NCBI GenBank assembly: GCA_002328825.1
Contig: DCWI01000081.1
Coordinates: 1 to 24,062 of the forward strand
Direction of reading: 5' to 3'
DNA: 24,062 nucleotides
Source of the DNA: Nitrospiraceae bacterium UBA2166
GTDB lineage: Bacteria > Nitrospirota > Nitrospiria > Nitrospirales > UBA2166
This document shows, piece by piece, positions 17,797-24,062 of the stretch. The notes beneath the pieces are model-generated. The model had not been told where the DNA came from, ran no database searches, and worked only from the letters and a program-made list of their open reading frames with translations. The position numbers and the translations under genes are program-made. Within the stretch, counting starts at the first letter, position 1. The number at the start of each line of letters is the position of its first letter.

Positions 17797-18728
17797 AGTA
17801 GACTTTTCTCCACCACCCGAAACTTTGCACTCCGCGATCTTCGATTATCATGCTGCTCTTTCTCAGATGGGCGGATTGGTTTTTTGAATAATCTCACAAC
17901 AGTCGGTTGCGCAGATCGCGCCATGGACAAGAAACTCTGCTTTACAATGCGATCTTCCAAAGAATGAAAGGTAATCACACCCAATCTTCCGCCCGGAGCA
18001 AGAAGTAAAACCGCCTGCTGAATACCACGAAGCAGCACATCAAGTTCAGCATTTACCGCAATCCGTAGCGACTGAAAAACCCGAGTGGCACAATGCAAAC
18101 GTCCAGATCTATAGCTTAAAGGCACAGAAAGCCGAATAATGTCCTTAAGCGCACTCGTCGTGAGAATTGGTCTCCCAACACGACACTGCGCAATACCACG
18201 CGCAATACGTCGCGCATACCGCTCCTCTCCATACTCACGAAAAATTCTTGCGAGTTCTAATTCTGAACTGTCATTGACCACATGGGATGCCATTCGAGGA
18301 ATCCTTTGATCCATTCGCATATCCAAAGGACCTTCAGATTGAAAACTAAATCCCCTTGCAGGATCCCCAAGTTGCATCGAAGAAACACCAAGATCCAAAA
18401 CAATTCCATTCACCGCATTAATTCCAATCGACTGGACACACTGAACAAGTTGAGCAAAGCTTCCATGTATCAGCTGAAGACGAGAGCTGAATTTCTTGAG
18501 GCGCTCTTCTGCTATCTTAATGGCGCTGTCATCTTGATCGACCCCAATGATAATTCCATCTGGCTCACTAGCTTGCAGGAGCGCCTCCGCATGCCCTCCA
18601 GCACCGAGTGTTCCATCAACGTACACACCACCACTTCCCACATTAAGCCACTCAACAACTTCATTTCTTAAAACCGATACATGTTTTTCCCGTTCTTCCA
18701 ATTCAATACACGTTAAAAAACTTCGCAT
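17793..18728 (-). CDS. rsmH: 16S rRNA m4C1402 methyltransferase RsmH (MraW)
   Basis: SAM-dependent methyltransferase for the N4 position of C1402 in 16S rRNA, and the usual first or second gene of dcw clusters. The 311 residues contain SVLRNEVVEWL, the SAM-binding YVDGTLGAGGHAEALL (about 36-51), GVDQDDSAI, LDLGVSSMQLGDPARGFSF, GPLDMRMD, and the C-terminal GRLGVITFHSLEDRIVK. The start is ATG 18728; an in-frame TAA directly precedes it, so it cannot be longer. About 15 residues ahead of HVSVLRNEV are more than is usual. The Shine-Dalgarno is poor (GGAT close by, GGGAG fourteen bases up). This gene follows the promoter and operator described here without an intervening mraZ. Confidence 0.97.
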   Translation of the reverse strand: MRSFLTCIELEEREKHVSVLRNEVVEWLNVGSGGVYVDGTLGAGGHAEALLQASEPDGIIIGVDQDDSAIKIAEERLKKFSSRLQLIHGSFAQLVQCVQSIGINAVNGIVLDLGVSSMQLGDPARGFSFQSEGPLDMRMDQRIPRMASHVVNDSSELELARIFREYGEERYARRIARGIAQCRVGRPILTTSALKDIIRLSVPLSYRSGRLHCATRVFQSLRIAVNAELDVLLRGIQQAVLLLAPGGRLGVITFHSLEDRIVKQSFLSMARSAQPTVVRLFKKPIRPSEKEQHDNRRSRSAKFRVVEKSLL

Positions 18729-18743
18729 TTATCCAATAATTAC

Positions 18744-18768
18744 TCCCATTATTCCCCACTTTTATCCA
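18744..18768 (-). promoter_or_regulatory. MraZ-type operator, three 10-bp repeats
   Basis: On the minus strand there are three pentamers, TGGAT, TGGGG and TGGGA, whose first bases are exactly 10 bp apart, with AT-rich five-base spacers (AAAAG, AATAA). This is the published arrangement of MraZ boxes in E. coli, TGGGN repeated with five-base spacing, upstream of the dcw cluster. The array sits just downstream of the predicted -10 element, so a bound protein would block the start of transcription. The first repeat has A instead of the third G. Function is inferred from pattern and position only. Confidence 0.7.
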
Positions 18769-18770
18769 CA
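18762..18770 (+). promoter_or_regulatory. Perfect DnaA box in the dcw leader
   Basis: TTATCCACA is an exact match to the high-affinity DnaA box consensus. It overlaps the first MraZ-type repeat and the predicted transcription start region of rsmH. Only one box was found in the gap, so this is not an origin; DnaA repression of the division operon is possible, but the match may simply reflect the shared GTGGAT of the MraZ repeat. Confidence 0.4.
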
Positions 18771-18778
18771 TTTTCCTG

Positions 18779-18806
18779 AGTATACGCCACATTCCACAGA
18801 TGTCAA
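18779..18806 (-). promoter_or_regulatory. Strong sigma70-type promoter of the dcw cluster
   Basis: On the minus strand, TTGACA (18806-18801) is separated by 16 bp from TATACT (18784-18779). This is a perfect -35 and a five-of-six -10. Transcription would begin near 18772, giving a leader of about 45 nt before the rsmH ATG. It is the best promoter seen in the window and lies immediately upstream of the MraZ-type repeats, as expected for the main dcw promoter. Confidence 0.8.
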
Positions 18807-18832
18807 ACAAAAATCACCCAATTTTTCCCTTT

Positions 18833-18907
18833 TTAATCAATACGTTCAGCTGTTTTCAATCTACGCTCGAGATTATCTTTCATGGTACGCTCGAGGCTAT
18901 CTTTCAT
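18833..18907 (-). CDS. Possible 24-residue peptide with internal repeat
   Basis: A short frame from ATG 18907 to TAA 18833, upstream of the dcw promoter. It encodes an eight-residue unit twice (MKDSLERT then MKDNLERR), followed by LKTAERID. The product would be a strongly charged amphipathic helix. A purine-rich AGGGGG lies 13-14 bases before the ATG, further than ideal. The repeat in the peptide comes from the 24-bp DNA repeat, so the frame could be incidental. I recognise no family. It occupies the place where mraZ would normally be, but bears no resemblance to the MraZ N terminus. Confidence 0.25.
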   Translation of the reverse strand: MKDSLERTMKDNLERRLKTAERID

Positions 18908-18908
18908 G
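18863..18908. repeat. Two-copy 24-bp tandem direct repeat
   Basis: Two 22-base units (18863-18884 and 18887-18908), each ACGCTCGAG followed by three variable bases and ATCTTTCATG, differ at only two positions and are separated by two bases, giving a 24-bp period. Each holds the palindrome CTCGAG. They end about 57 bp upstream of the -35 of the dcw promoter. They could be paired protein-binding sites, or simply the DNA of the tiny repeated peptide frame. Confidence 0.85.
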
Positions 18909-19041
18909 AAAAAAATCACTTCCCCCTACAAACCGGACAGCAAAACATAAAGCTCAGCGCCAGCTAAACACATGGTTGCCCTAAATTTAGGCATTGAGCA
19001 GGAGATTTTTCCTCACAGAATCCCCAGACCTTGCGGATTCC
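18909..19041. other. Intergenic stretch, small palindromes only
   Basis: This is the gene-free part of the 384-bp gap between the 144-residue exported protein and rsmH that is not covered by other entries. It has a perfect 12-base palindrome CCTAAATTTAGG at 18980-18991 and a six-base-pair hairpin GAATCC/GGATTC at about 19019-19041 with an 11-base loop and no T run behind it. No tRNA, rRNA or riboswitch was recognised, and no reading frame resembling mraZ. Confidence 0.5.
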
Positions 19042-19072
19042 AAAAAAGCTTCGTTCTGATTTAGTCGAAACG
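19042..19072 (-). terminator. Weak intrinsic terminator before the dcw cluster
   Basis: On the minus strand GTTTCG pairs with CGAAGC (six pairs, one G-U) around a 12-base loop, followed immediately by TTTTTT at 19047-19042. It lies about 40 bp behind the stop of the 144-residue gene and would separate the recJ-rel block from the dcw promoter. The stem is short, so termination may be partial. Confidence 0.4.
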
Positions 19073-19112
19073 ATTAGGTTGTTTCAGGAGAGGAGAAAGC
19101 TTATCGTCAATC

Positions 19113-19547
19113 TCACGCTATCGGATGACTTTGATTAGGATCAGCGATATCGAAGCAACGCTGAGTCTGATCACAGTAGTCAATAGACTGAACAGGATGA
19201 AAGCGCGGGTATGGGGTATCTTGGAAAAAATCAAGATGCTTGAGATCGTTACCAATGATCTCTGCATCCGCGAGAGGAATGGGATAGCCAGTAAGAATAA
19301 TCATAATTTTATTATCATCTCGATAAAGGTGAACAGGGTGCTGAACTATTTCCCGAATAATCAACGCCATCATCTGTGCAGTCTGCTCATCAGGAGCCTC
19401 AGCAACAACGATTACATACAAAGCTTTATCTAATCCCTCTCCTGAATCGTCCTGAATCTGAAGAGGATAAACGATGACCGGCGCAGTTAGAACACAACAT
19501 AGCAATAGAACAACAATTCGATTAAGCCTTTGCAGTACAATCCCCAT
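19113..19547 (-). CDS. Exported protein, possible SPOR-like domain
   Basis: A 144-residue protein with a basic N terminus and a hydrophobic segment (about 8-28), which is a signal peptide or an anchor; no lipobox is clear. The mature part contains YVIVVAEAPDEQTAQMMALI, a strand VHLYRD, then NKIMIILTGYPIPLADAEII and NDLKHL. The order strand-helix-strand-strand-helix, with a ..TGYPIPLADAE.. turn, resembles a SPOR domain (often VGPF...A.), which binds denuded septal glycans. I infer this from shape only; it may be an unrelated fold. Two cysteines near the C terminus (YCDQTQRCF) could form a disulfide in the periplasm. ATG 19547 has no strong ribosome binding site, and an in-frame TGA seven codons earlier fixes the upper limit. 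The position between rel and the dcw promoter supports an envelope role weakly. Confidence 0.7.
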   Translation of the reverse strand: MGIVLQRLNRIVVLLLCCVLTAPVIVYPLQIQDDSGEGLDKALYVIVVAEAPDEQTAQMMALIIREIVQHPVHLYRDDNKIMIILTGYPIPLADAEIIGNDLKHLDFFQDTPYPRFHPVQSIDYCDQTQRCFDIADPNQSHPIA

Positions 19548-19745
19548 AACCTGGTCAGAACAATCTCACCATCTCCTTTGCATCACATTCCATAGACACA
19601 TACACACTTAGTTCAAAAGAAGTATTACCACCCCACAAGCACACGCATAAACATCGATAGTGATCACAACTGACCATAGCACAGAAAGACAATCAGCATA
19701 TCCTATGAACGACAAACACGAAGAAGGATCACGAAACGACTGTTG
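19548..19745. other. Gap between rel and the exported-protein gene
   Basis: A 198-bp non-coding stretch. AAGGAG occurs at about 19573-19578 on the minus strand but is too far from the ATG at 19547 to serve it. A self-complementary GTGATCAC lies near 19661-19668. No convincing promoter, terminator or RNA gene was seen, although such a long gap suggests that one or more are present. Confidence 0.4.
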
Positions 19746-21941
19746 TCACGACTTGGAGGAAAGAGAACGGCGCAATCGATGAGAGCCAACAGGGCGAACT
19801 GGGACACGTTTCGCGTAAACCACTCCATCAAGTTCCGCAACGCTTTTAATCACCAGCTCCAACTGCGATGCATGCCTAACCTCAACAACAAAATTCTGTA
19901 CGGCTTTCGCATCATGAGTCACCGTAATATCAGCAGAGGTAATATTGACATCCCTTGCTGTAATAGTAGAAGACACACTGGCTAAAAGCCCAGGACGGTT
20001 TACAGTTAAGACAGAGATTCCAGCCTGGTGAGTGCGATCACACAAAACATCCCACTCTGCATCCACAAATCGCTCTTTATGGCATTCTAAAACATCTAAG
20101 TTTTGGCAAGCTGAGGAATGAATTGAAATTCCGCGCCCACGTGTGATAAATCCAAAAATATGATCACCGGGGACAGGGTTGCAGCAACGTGAAAAGTGAA
20201 ATAGAAGACCACTCGCACCCCGGACTTTAACACTTCGATCACGTGACAGGGCTTCACTGTGATCAAGATCACGCCTCCCTTGCAACTTATCCATCATCCA
20301 TTTTATAACTTGTTCGGCAGAAACTTTTCCTACGCTGACAGCTCCTAGCAGTCCCTCTGCCGACTGAAACCCAGTGTGTTGTGCAAGGACAATAAATTCC
20401 TGACTTTCGATCAGTTCACGATGCGTCATGCCTTGTCGACGCATTTCTTTTTCAACCAACCTCTTTCCAAGTGCAACGTTACGCACCAGCTCTGCGTCAC
20501 GAATCCAGTGTTTAATCTTCGTTTTTGCCGATGGCGTTTGGACAAACTTCAACCAATCTTTGCTTGGAATTCTAGTCGCAGAGGTTAGAATTTCAACAGA
20601 ATCTCCACTGCGTAACGTCGTAGATGGCGGAACAATTTTTCCGTTGACCTTAGCACCAAGATAATGGTGTCCGACTTCTGTATGAATTGCATAGGCGAAA
20701 TCGATTGGCGTCGCACCTGCAGGAAGCTCCTTGACATCACCGTCAGGAGTAAAAACATAAATCACATCGGCATACAAACCCAGTTTGACTGAATTCATGA
20801 ACTGGCGATTGTCCGAAAGATCACGGTGCCATTCCACTAATTGGCGCAGCCACGTAAAAATCTTTTCGTCATTCGTATTAACTTTACCCTTGTCTTTATA
20901 TCGCCAATGGGCAGCGATCCCTTCTTCTGCAACACGATGCATTGCCTCAGTACGAATCTGAAACTCCACATGCTCCCCACTAGGTCCCGCCACCGTCGTA
21001 TGAAGAGATTGGTAAAGATTAGATTTGGGAACGCCAATATAGTCCTTGAATCGACCTGGAACTGGCTGCCATAACGAGTGAACCACCCCTAAGATTCCGT
21101 AACAATTGATCAAAGTGTCAGTAGTCACACGGATAGCAGTCAAATCATATACTTCTTCAAACAAAATCCCTTGCTTCTCCATTTTTTCGTAAATGCTATA
21201 GAGATGCTTCGGCCGACCTGTTATATCTGCTTTAATTCCTTGTTCCTTAAGCTTTTGACTGACAAATTCCGTAACCTCATTGACATAGGCCTCTCGCTCC
21301 TGAATCCGCTTGGCCACCTTGCTTCGAAGCATGGCATATTTCTCTGGCCACAACGACTTGAGGCATAAGTCCTCCAATGCATTTTTTATCCACCCAATTC
21401 CAAGACGATTTGCCAACGGAGCATAAATCTCCAGCGTCTCGCGGACAATTTCTGCCTTCCTCGTTGGATGTAAATGGCTAAGTGTCTGCATATTGTGAAG
21501 ACGATCGGCAAGCTTAATGATAATAACCCGGATATCATCGGCCATGGACAAAAGCATCTTTCGAAAATTTTCAGCTTGTTTCTCCTCATCACTCTTAAAT
21601 TCAACCTTTCCAATCTTAGTAACGCCATCAACTAACCGAGCAATTTCTTCACCAAATTCCTGCTTAAGGCACTCAAAGGTGCAAACTGTATCTTCGACCA
21701 CATCATGAAGAAGACCTGCCGCAATAGGCGGAACATCAAGGCGAAGAGCACAAAGAATCGACGCGACTGCAAGTGGATGTTGAAGATACGGTTCACCTGA
21801 GAGACGTTGTTGGCCTTCATGTGCCCGTGCAGAAAAACTATAGGCCCGCTGAAGAAGATCAACATCGGCGGTCGGATGATACGTCAGAACTCGACCAATC
21901 ACATCTTCTATACGATTACATTCTAACGCCAAAACACTCAT
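19746..21941 (-). CDS. rel: Bifunctional (p)ppGpp synthetase/hydrolase Rel
   Basis: Long RelA/SpoT homologue of 731 residues that makes and degrades (p)ppGpp. The N-terminal HD hydrolase looks intact: QHPLAVA (His near 55), LLHDVVEDT (79-80 and ED at 83-84), and IKLADRLHNM (Asp near 146). The synthetase has GRPKHLYSIYEKM, YDLTAIRV, GRFKDYIGVPKSNLYQSLHTT and EFQIRT. The RFKD motif is the charge type of bifunctional enzymes rather than the synthesis-only RelA. A TGS domain (about 392-453, YVFTPDGDVKELP), a cysteine-containing region with RCCNPVPGD, and a C-terminal ACT domain (about 655-725, NRPGLLASVSSTI) follow. ATG 21941 lies 49 bp after recJ with only GGGG upstream. The symbol could equally be relA or spoT. 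Confidence 0.97.
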   Translation of the reverse strand: MSVLALECNRIEDVIGRVLTYHPTADVDLLQRAYSFSARAHEGQQRLSGEPYLQHPLAVASILCALRLDVPPIAAGLLHDVVEDTVCTFECLKQEFGEEIARLVDGVTKIGKVEFKSDEEKQAENFRKMLLSMADDIRVIIIKLADRLHNMQTLSHLHPTRKAEIVRETLEIYAPLANRLGIGWIKNALEDLCLKSLWPEKYAMLRSKVAKRIQEREAYVNEVTEFVSQKLKEQGIKADITGRPKHLYSIYEKMEKQGILFEEVYDLTAIRVTTDTLINCYGILGVVHSLWQPVPGRFKDYIGVPKSNLYQSLHTTVAGPSGEHVEFQIRTEAMHRVAEEGIAAHWRYKDKGKVNTNDEKIFTWLRQLVEWHRDLSDNRQFMNSVKLGLYADVIYVFTPDGDVKELPAGATPIDFAYAIHTEVGHHYLGAKVNGKIVPPSTTLRSGDSVEILTSATRIPSKDWLKFVQTPSAKTKIKHWIRDAELVRNVALGKRLVEKEMRRQGMTHRELIESQEFIVLAQHTGFQSAEGLLGAVSVGKVSAEQVIKWMMDKLQGRRDLDHSEALSRDRSVKVRGASGLLFHFSRCCNPVPGDHIFGFITRGRGISIHSSACQNLDVLECHKERFVDAEWDVLCDRTHQAGISVLTVNRPGLLASVSSTITARDVNITSADITVTHDAKAVQNFVVEVRHASQLELVIKSVAELDGVVYAKRVPVRPVGSHRLRRSLSSKS

Positions 21942-21990
21942 TTAAACCCCACGAAAACATCCAGCCTACTGCGCACGCTCTTACTAAAAT

Positions 21991-23721
21991 TCAACAGTTT
22001 GAACGAACGTCAACAAGTTGTAAGCGTAAGCGATCAGTTCCACGCCAAGAATTTCTCCCTGCCTTGAACGCGACATCAATCGGCCCTTGATCAAACATAC
22101 TGCCATCCAGAAGCCCACTCATCCCAAACCCTATTGCATCATATCTACGCCCTGTCCGAGAACAAAGAGTAAGGGCCAGATGCCCCCGACCAACACATCG
22201 AGAAGAACTTACATGTATACGCCTAGCGACAAGAATGGGTTCTGGATTCTCCGCTCCAAATGGACCAAGGGTCGCAAGCTCATCAACCACCTCCAATGAA
22301 ATAGCATCAAGATCAACCTCAGCATCAATATTGATCCTCGGCACAGGAGTGACACCATTCATAGCTTCATGAACAGTCGCAGTAAACGCCTCTTGAAATG
22401 CAGGAATTTTGTCTCTCCGTATTGTGAGACCAGCTGCAAACTGATGCCCTCCAAACGCATCAAGATGCACACGACATTGATTAATTCCATGAAACAGATC
22501 AAATTCTGGAATACTGCGTGCAGACCCTCGACCAATCCCATCCTCATTTATTGCAATGACAACGGCAGGACTATAATAGCGTTCCGCCAGACGAGCTGCG
22601 ACAATGCCAACCACACCCATATGCCATCCTACACCGCTTACAACAATCGGGTTCAAACCATTGACTGATGGACCCAGCATTCCATCGGCTTCTATCTCAG
22701 TCTCATACTGAATTTGTTTTCGCTCATCATTTAAACGATCCATCTTCGCTGCAATTGCACGAGCCTCTTCTATCGAATGTGTCGTGAGAAGACAAACACC
22801 AATTGTTGCATCGTCCATCCGGCCTGCAGCATTGATCCGAGGTGCCAACGCAAACCCGACCGTCTCTGAACGGCAAACACCAGACACGTTTGCAACATCC
22901 TTTAGTGCTCTGATACCAACACGTTTATCAGCAGAAAGCTGTTGTAATCCATCACGTACCATTGTGCGATTCTCATTAACTAATGGTGCCATGTCAGCAA
23001 TGGTTGCCAATGCCACAAGATCAAGACCATCTCTCACTTTAAAATCAACAAGGAGGCTGCTATCACCCTCATATTTCTGGTCATACGCCATAGCAACTTT
23101 GAAAACAATGGCAGCAGAGCACAAACCTCGAAAGGGATATAAGGAATCAGCTCGGCAGGGATTTAAAATGGCAGAGGCATGAGGTATGCCATCATCGCCA
23201 ACTTCATGGTGATCAGTGATAATCACATCAATTCCACACGCCACAGCGTACGCTATCTCACTCTGGGATGTCGTACCACAATCAGCCGTAATCAATAATG
23301 AGATCCCACGATCACGAAGCTGAGTGATGGTATTCATATTAAAGCCATAACCATCCCGAAATCGATGGGGAATCTGATACGCAACTTCAAGCCCATGCAT
23401 GCGAAAGAATTCAACATACAAGCTTGTTGAGGTAATCCCATCAACGTCATAGTCTCCATAAATAAGCACGCGCTCCTGCCCATGGATAGCGTGCCTGATA
23501 CGGTCAACTGCTCGCTCCATGTCAGGAATAAGAAATGGATCGTGAAACATTGATTCACGACCTGAGAGAGAGTTCAGCTCCTGCTCCGCGGAAACCACGC
23601 CCCTTGACGCTAAAACCGACGCTGTGACGGAACTAACATTTGCCAGCTTGGCAAACTGCCCATCATTCTTGCTGTTTTGCTGCGGAAAACTCCAGTTTTT
23701 TTGACGAACAACAGGTAGCAA
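21991..23721 (-). CDS. recJ: Single-stranded-DNA exonuclease RecJ
   Basis: 5'-3' exonuclease on single-stranded DNA used in recombination and mismatch or base-excision repair. In 576 residues, the usual length, the DHH domain shows IYGDYDVDGITS (about 87-98), ITADCGTT, ITDHHEVGD (about 168-176), and ATIADMAPL. The linker and DHHA1 domain follow with RINAAGRMDDA, GVGWHMGVVGIVAARL, GRGSARSI and AFGGHQFAAGLTI. An OB-like C-terminal part carries LGPFGAENPEP. The start is TTG at 23721 with GAGGG eight bases upstream; that site lies in the last codons of the small upstream frame, so the two may be coupled. Confidence 0.97.
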   Translation of the reverse strand: MLPVVRQKNWSFPQQNSKNDGQFAKLANVSSVTASVLASRGVVSAEQELNSLSGRESMFHDPFLIPDMERAVDRIRHAIHGQERVLIYGDYDVDGITSTSLYVEFFRMHGLEVAYQIPHRFRDGYGFNMNTITQLRDRGISLLITADCGTTSQSEIAYAVACGIDVIITDHHEVGDDGIPHASAILNPCRADSLYPFRGLCSAAIVFKVAMAYDQKYEGDSSLLVDFKVRDGLDLVALATIADMAPLVNENRTMVRDGLQQLSADKRVGIRALKDVANVSGVCRSETVGFALAPRINAAGRMDDATIGVCLLTTHSIEEARAIAAKMDRLNDERKQIQYETEIEADGMLGPSVNGLNPIVVSGVGWHMGVVGIVAARLAERYYSPAVVIAINEDGIGRGSARSIPEFDLFHGINQCRVHLDAFGGHQFAAGLTIRRDKIPAFQEAFTATVHEAMNGVTPVPRINIDAEVDLDAISLEVVDELATLGPFGAENPEPILVARRIHVSSSRCVGRGHLALTLCSRTGRRYDAIGFGMSGLLDGSMFDQGPIDVAFKAGRNSWRGTDRLRLQLVDVRSNC

Positions 23722-23726
23722 GAACC

Positions 23727-23954
23727 CTACCCTCTGCCTTGCTGAATGTAATGCCTTGCAAGCTCCTCAGCATTCTCCCCTAAAACCACATCAAATTCAT
23801 CAATGAATGAATTGAGCGTTTGCTTAAGGCTTTCCCCAATCGGAATTTGAGTGGGGGACCTATTACATTCCGTTTCAGTACTCGTACTCACCCCACACAG
23901 TTTCTGGCGCTGCTTCACATCCCAACTGCAACTCCACAATTCAACTACATACAA
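23727..23954 (-). CDS. Small hypothetical protein before recJ
   Basis: A frame of up to 75 residues between hppA and recJ, ending 5 bp before the recJ start. I recognise no family. The last half (ESLKQTLNSFIDEF, then NAEELARHYIQQ) looks like two short acidic amphipathic helices, while the first 20 residues (tryptophan and cysteine rich) look non-coding in style. The start is uncertain: TTG 23954 is the longest, GTG 23918 and GTG 23891 (beginning MSTSTETE, 54 residues) are alternatives, and none has a clear ribosome binding site. The recJ Shine-Dalgarno lies inside its C terminus. Confidence 0.45.
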   Translation of the reverse strand: MYVVELWSCSWDVKQRQKLCGVSTSTETECNRSPTQIPIGESLKQTLNSFIDEFDVVLGENAEELARHYIQQGRG

Positions 23955-23971
23955 ACAGCCTCACGCGATCA

Positions 23972-24062
23972 TCAACCAAAGATTCCGTCACTTCCCAGCT
24001 TGGCAACAATCAGCAACGCCACAATATTAACAACTTTAATCATTGGATTAATTGCCGGTCCC
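23972..24062 (-). CDS. hppA: Membrane-bound pyrophosphatase, C-terminal end
   Basis: The final 29 codons of a gene cut by the right edge, in frame from 24061 to a TGA at 23974-23972. The residues GPAINPMIKVVNIVALLIVA form the last membrane helix of H+/Na+-translocating pyrophosphatases, where GP..N..IK followed by a hydrophobic run is conserved. The alternative GPSLN..IK style belongs to other subfamilies, and GPA(I/V)NP(M/L)IK is usual in K+-dependent ones. The enzyme couples pyrophosphate hydrolysis to ion export. Only the tail is visible, so pump ion and completeness cannot be judged. Confidence 0.82.
   Translation of the reverse strand, partial: GPAINPMIKVVNIVALLIVAKLGSDGIFG

Noticed and set aside
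18547..18909. Plus-strand frame of 120 codons ending with a repeated YAR.YLS motif
   Set aside because: Most of it is antisense to the start of rsmH, and the repeat merely reflects the 24-bp DNA repeat read in another frame.
18930..18945. ACCGGACAGCAAA also present inside murF near 14203
   Set aside because: A shared 13-14 bases in two unrelated contexts with no flanking similarity is probably coincidence.
19019..19041. GAATCC/GGATTC hairpin as a terminator
   Set aside because: The stem is six pairs with an 11-base loop and has no T run on its 3' side on either strand.
19661..19668. GTGATCAC as a possible CRP-like site
   Set aside because: The half-sites lack the six-base spacer of a CRP site; an eight-base palindrome is expected by chance.
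19548..19745. Candidate promoters (TTGAAC with TATGGA, TGTGCTATGGT) for the exported-protein gene
   Set aside because: Each matches consensus poorly in at least one element and the spacing is not convincing.

Overview
The window is a bacterial chromosomal segment in which every gene I can support lies on the minus strand, so transcription runs from high to low coordinates. Its core is a nearly complete division and cell wall (dcw) cluster. Base composition is moderate, with GC a little under half by eye. MurE carries the DNPR motif of meso-diaminopimelate ligases. The partial gene at the right edge looks like a K+-dependent membrane pyrophosphatase, and yggS-proC-yggT follows ftsZ. Together these suggest a diderm bacterium of the broad Nitrospirota/Desulfobacterota kind. 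That placement is an inference from gene order and protein style, not a firm identification.

Layout in transcription order. Bases 24062-21991 hold the last residues of hppA, a small unrecognised ORF, and recJ. Then comes a bifunctional rel (ppGpp synthetase/hydrolase), followed after 198 bp by a short exported protein that may have a SPOR-like fold. A 384-bp gap (19112-18729) separates this block from the dcw cluster. It contains a weak terminator, a 24-bp tandem repeat that can encode a tiny peptide, a strong sigma70-type promoter (TTGACA-16-TATACT), three TGG-type repeats exactly 10 bp apart that match a MraZ operator, and a perfect DnaA box. No mraZ gene is present; rsmH follows the operator directly.

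The dcw run is rsmH-ftsL-ftsI-murE-murF-mraY-murD-ftsW-murG-murC-murB-ddl-ftsQ-ftsA-ftsZ, then yggS-proC-yggT (yggT is cut by the left edge). Genes are packed with 4-base overlaps or short gaps, which implies translational coupling. MurB/C/Ddl/D/E/F make UDP-MurNAc-pentapeptide, MraY and MurG convert it to lipid II, and FtsW with FtsI polymerise and crosslink it at the septum organised by FtsZ, FtsA, FtsQ and FtsL. RsmH modifies 16S rRNA.

The main oddities are the MraZ-type operator without mraZ, an FtsQ that appears to lack its POTRA domain, and the possible SPOR-like protein just ahead of the cluster. Many starts are TTG or GTG, and several are set here from overlaps and ribosome binding sites rather than from the longest frame.
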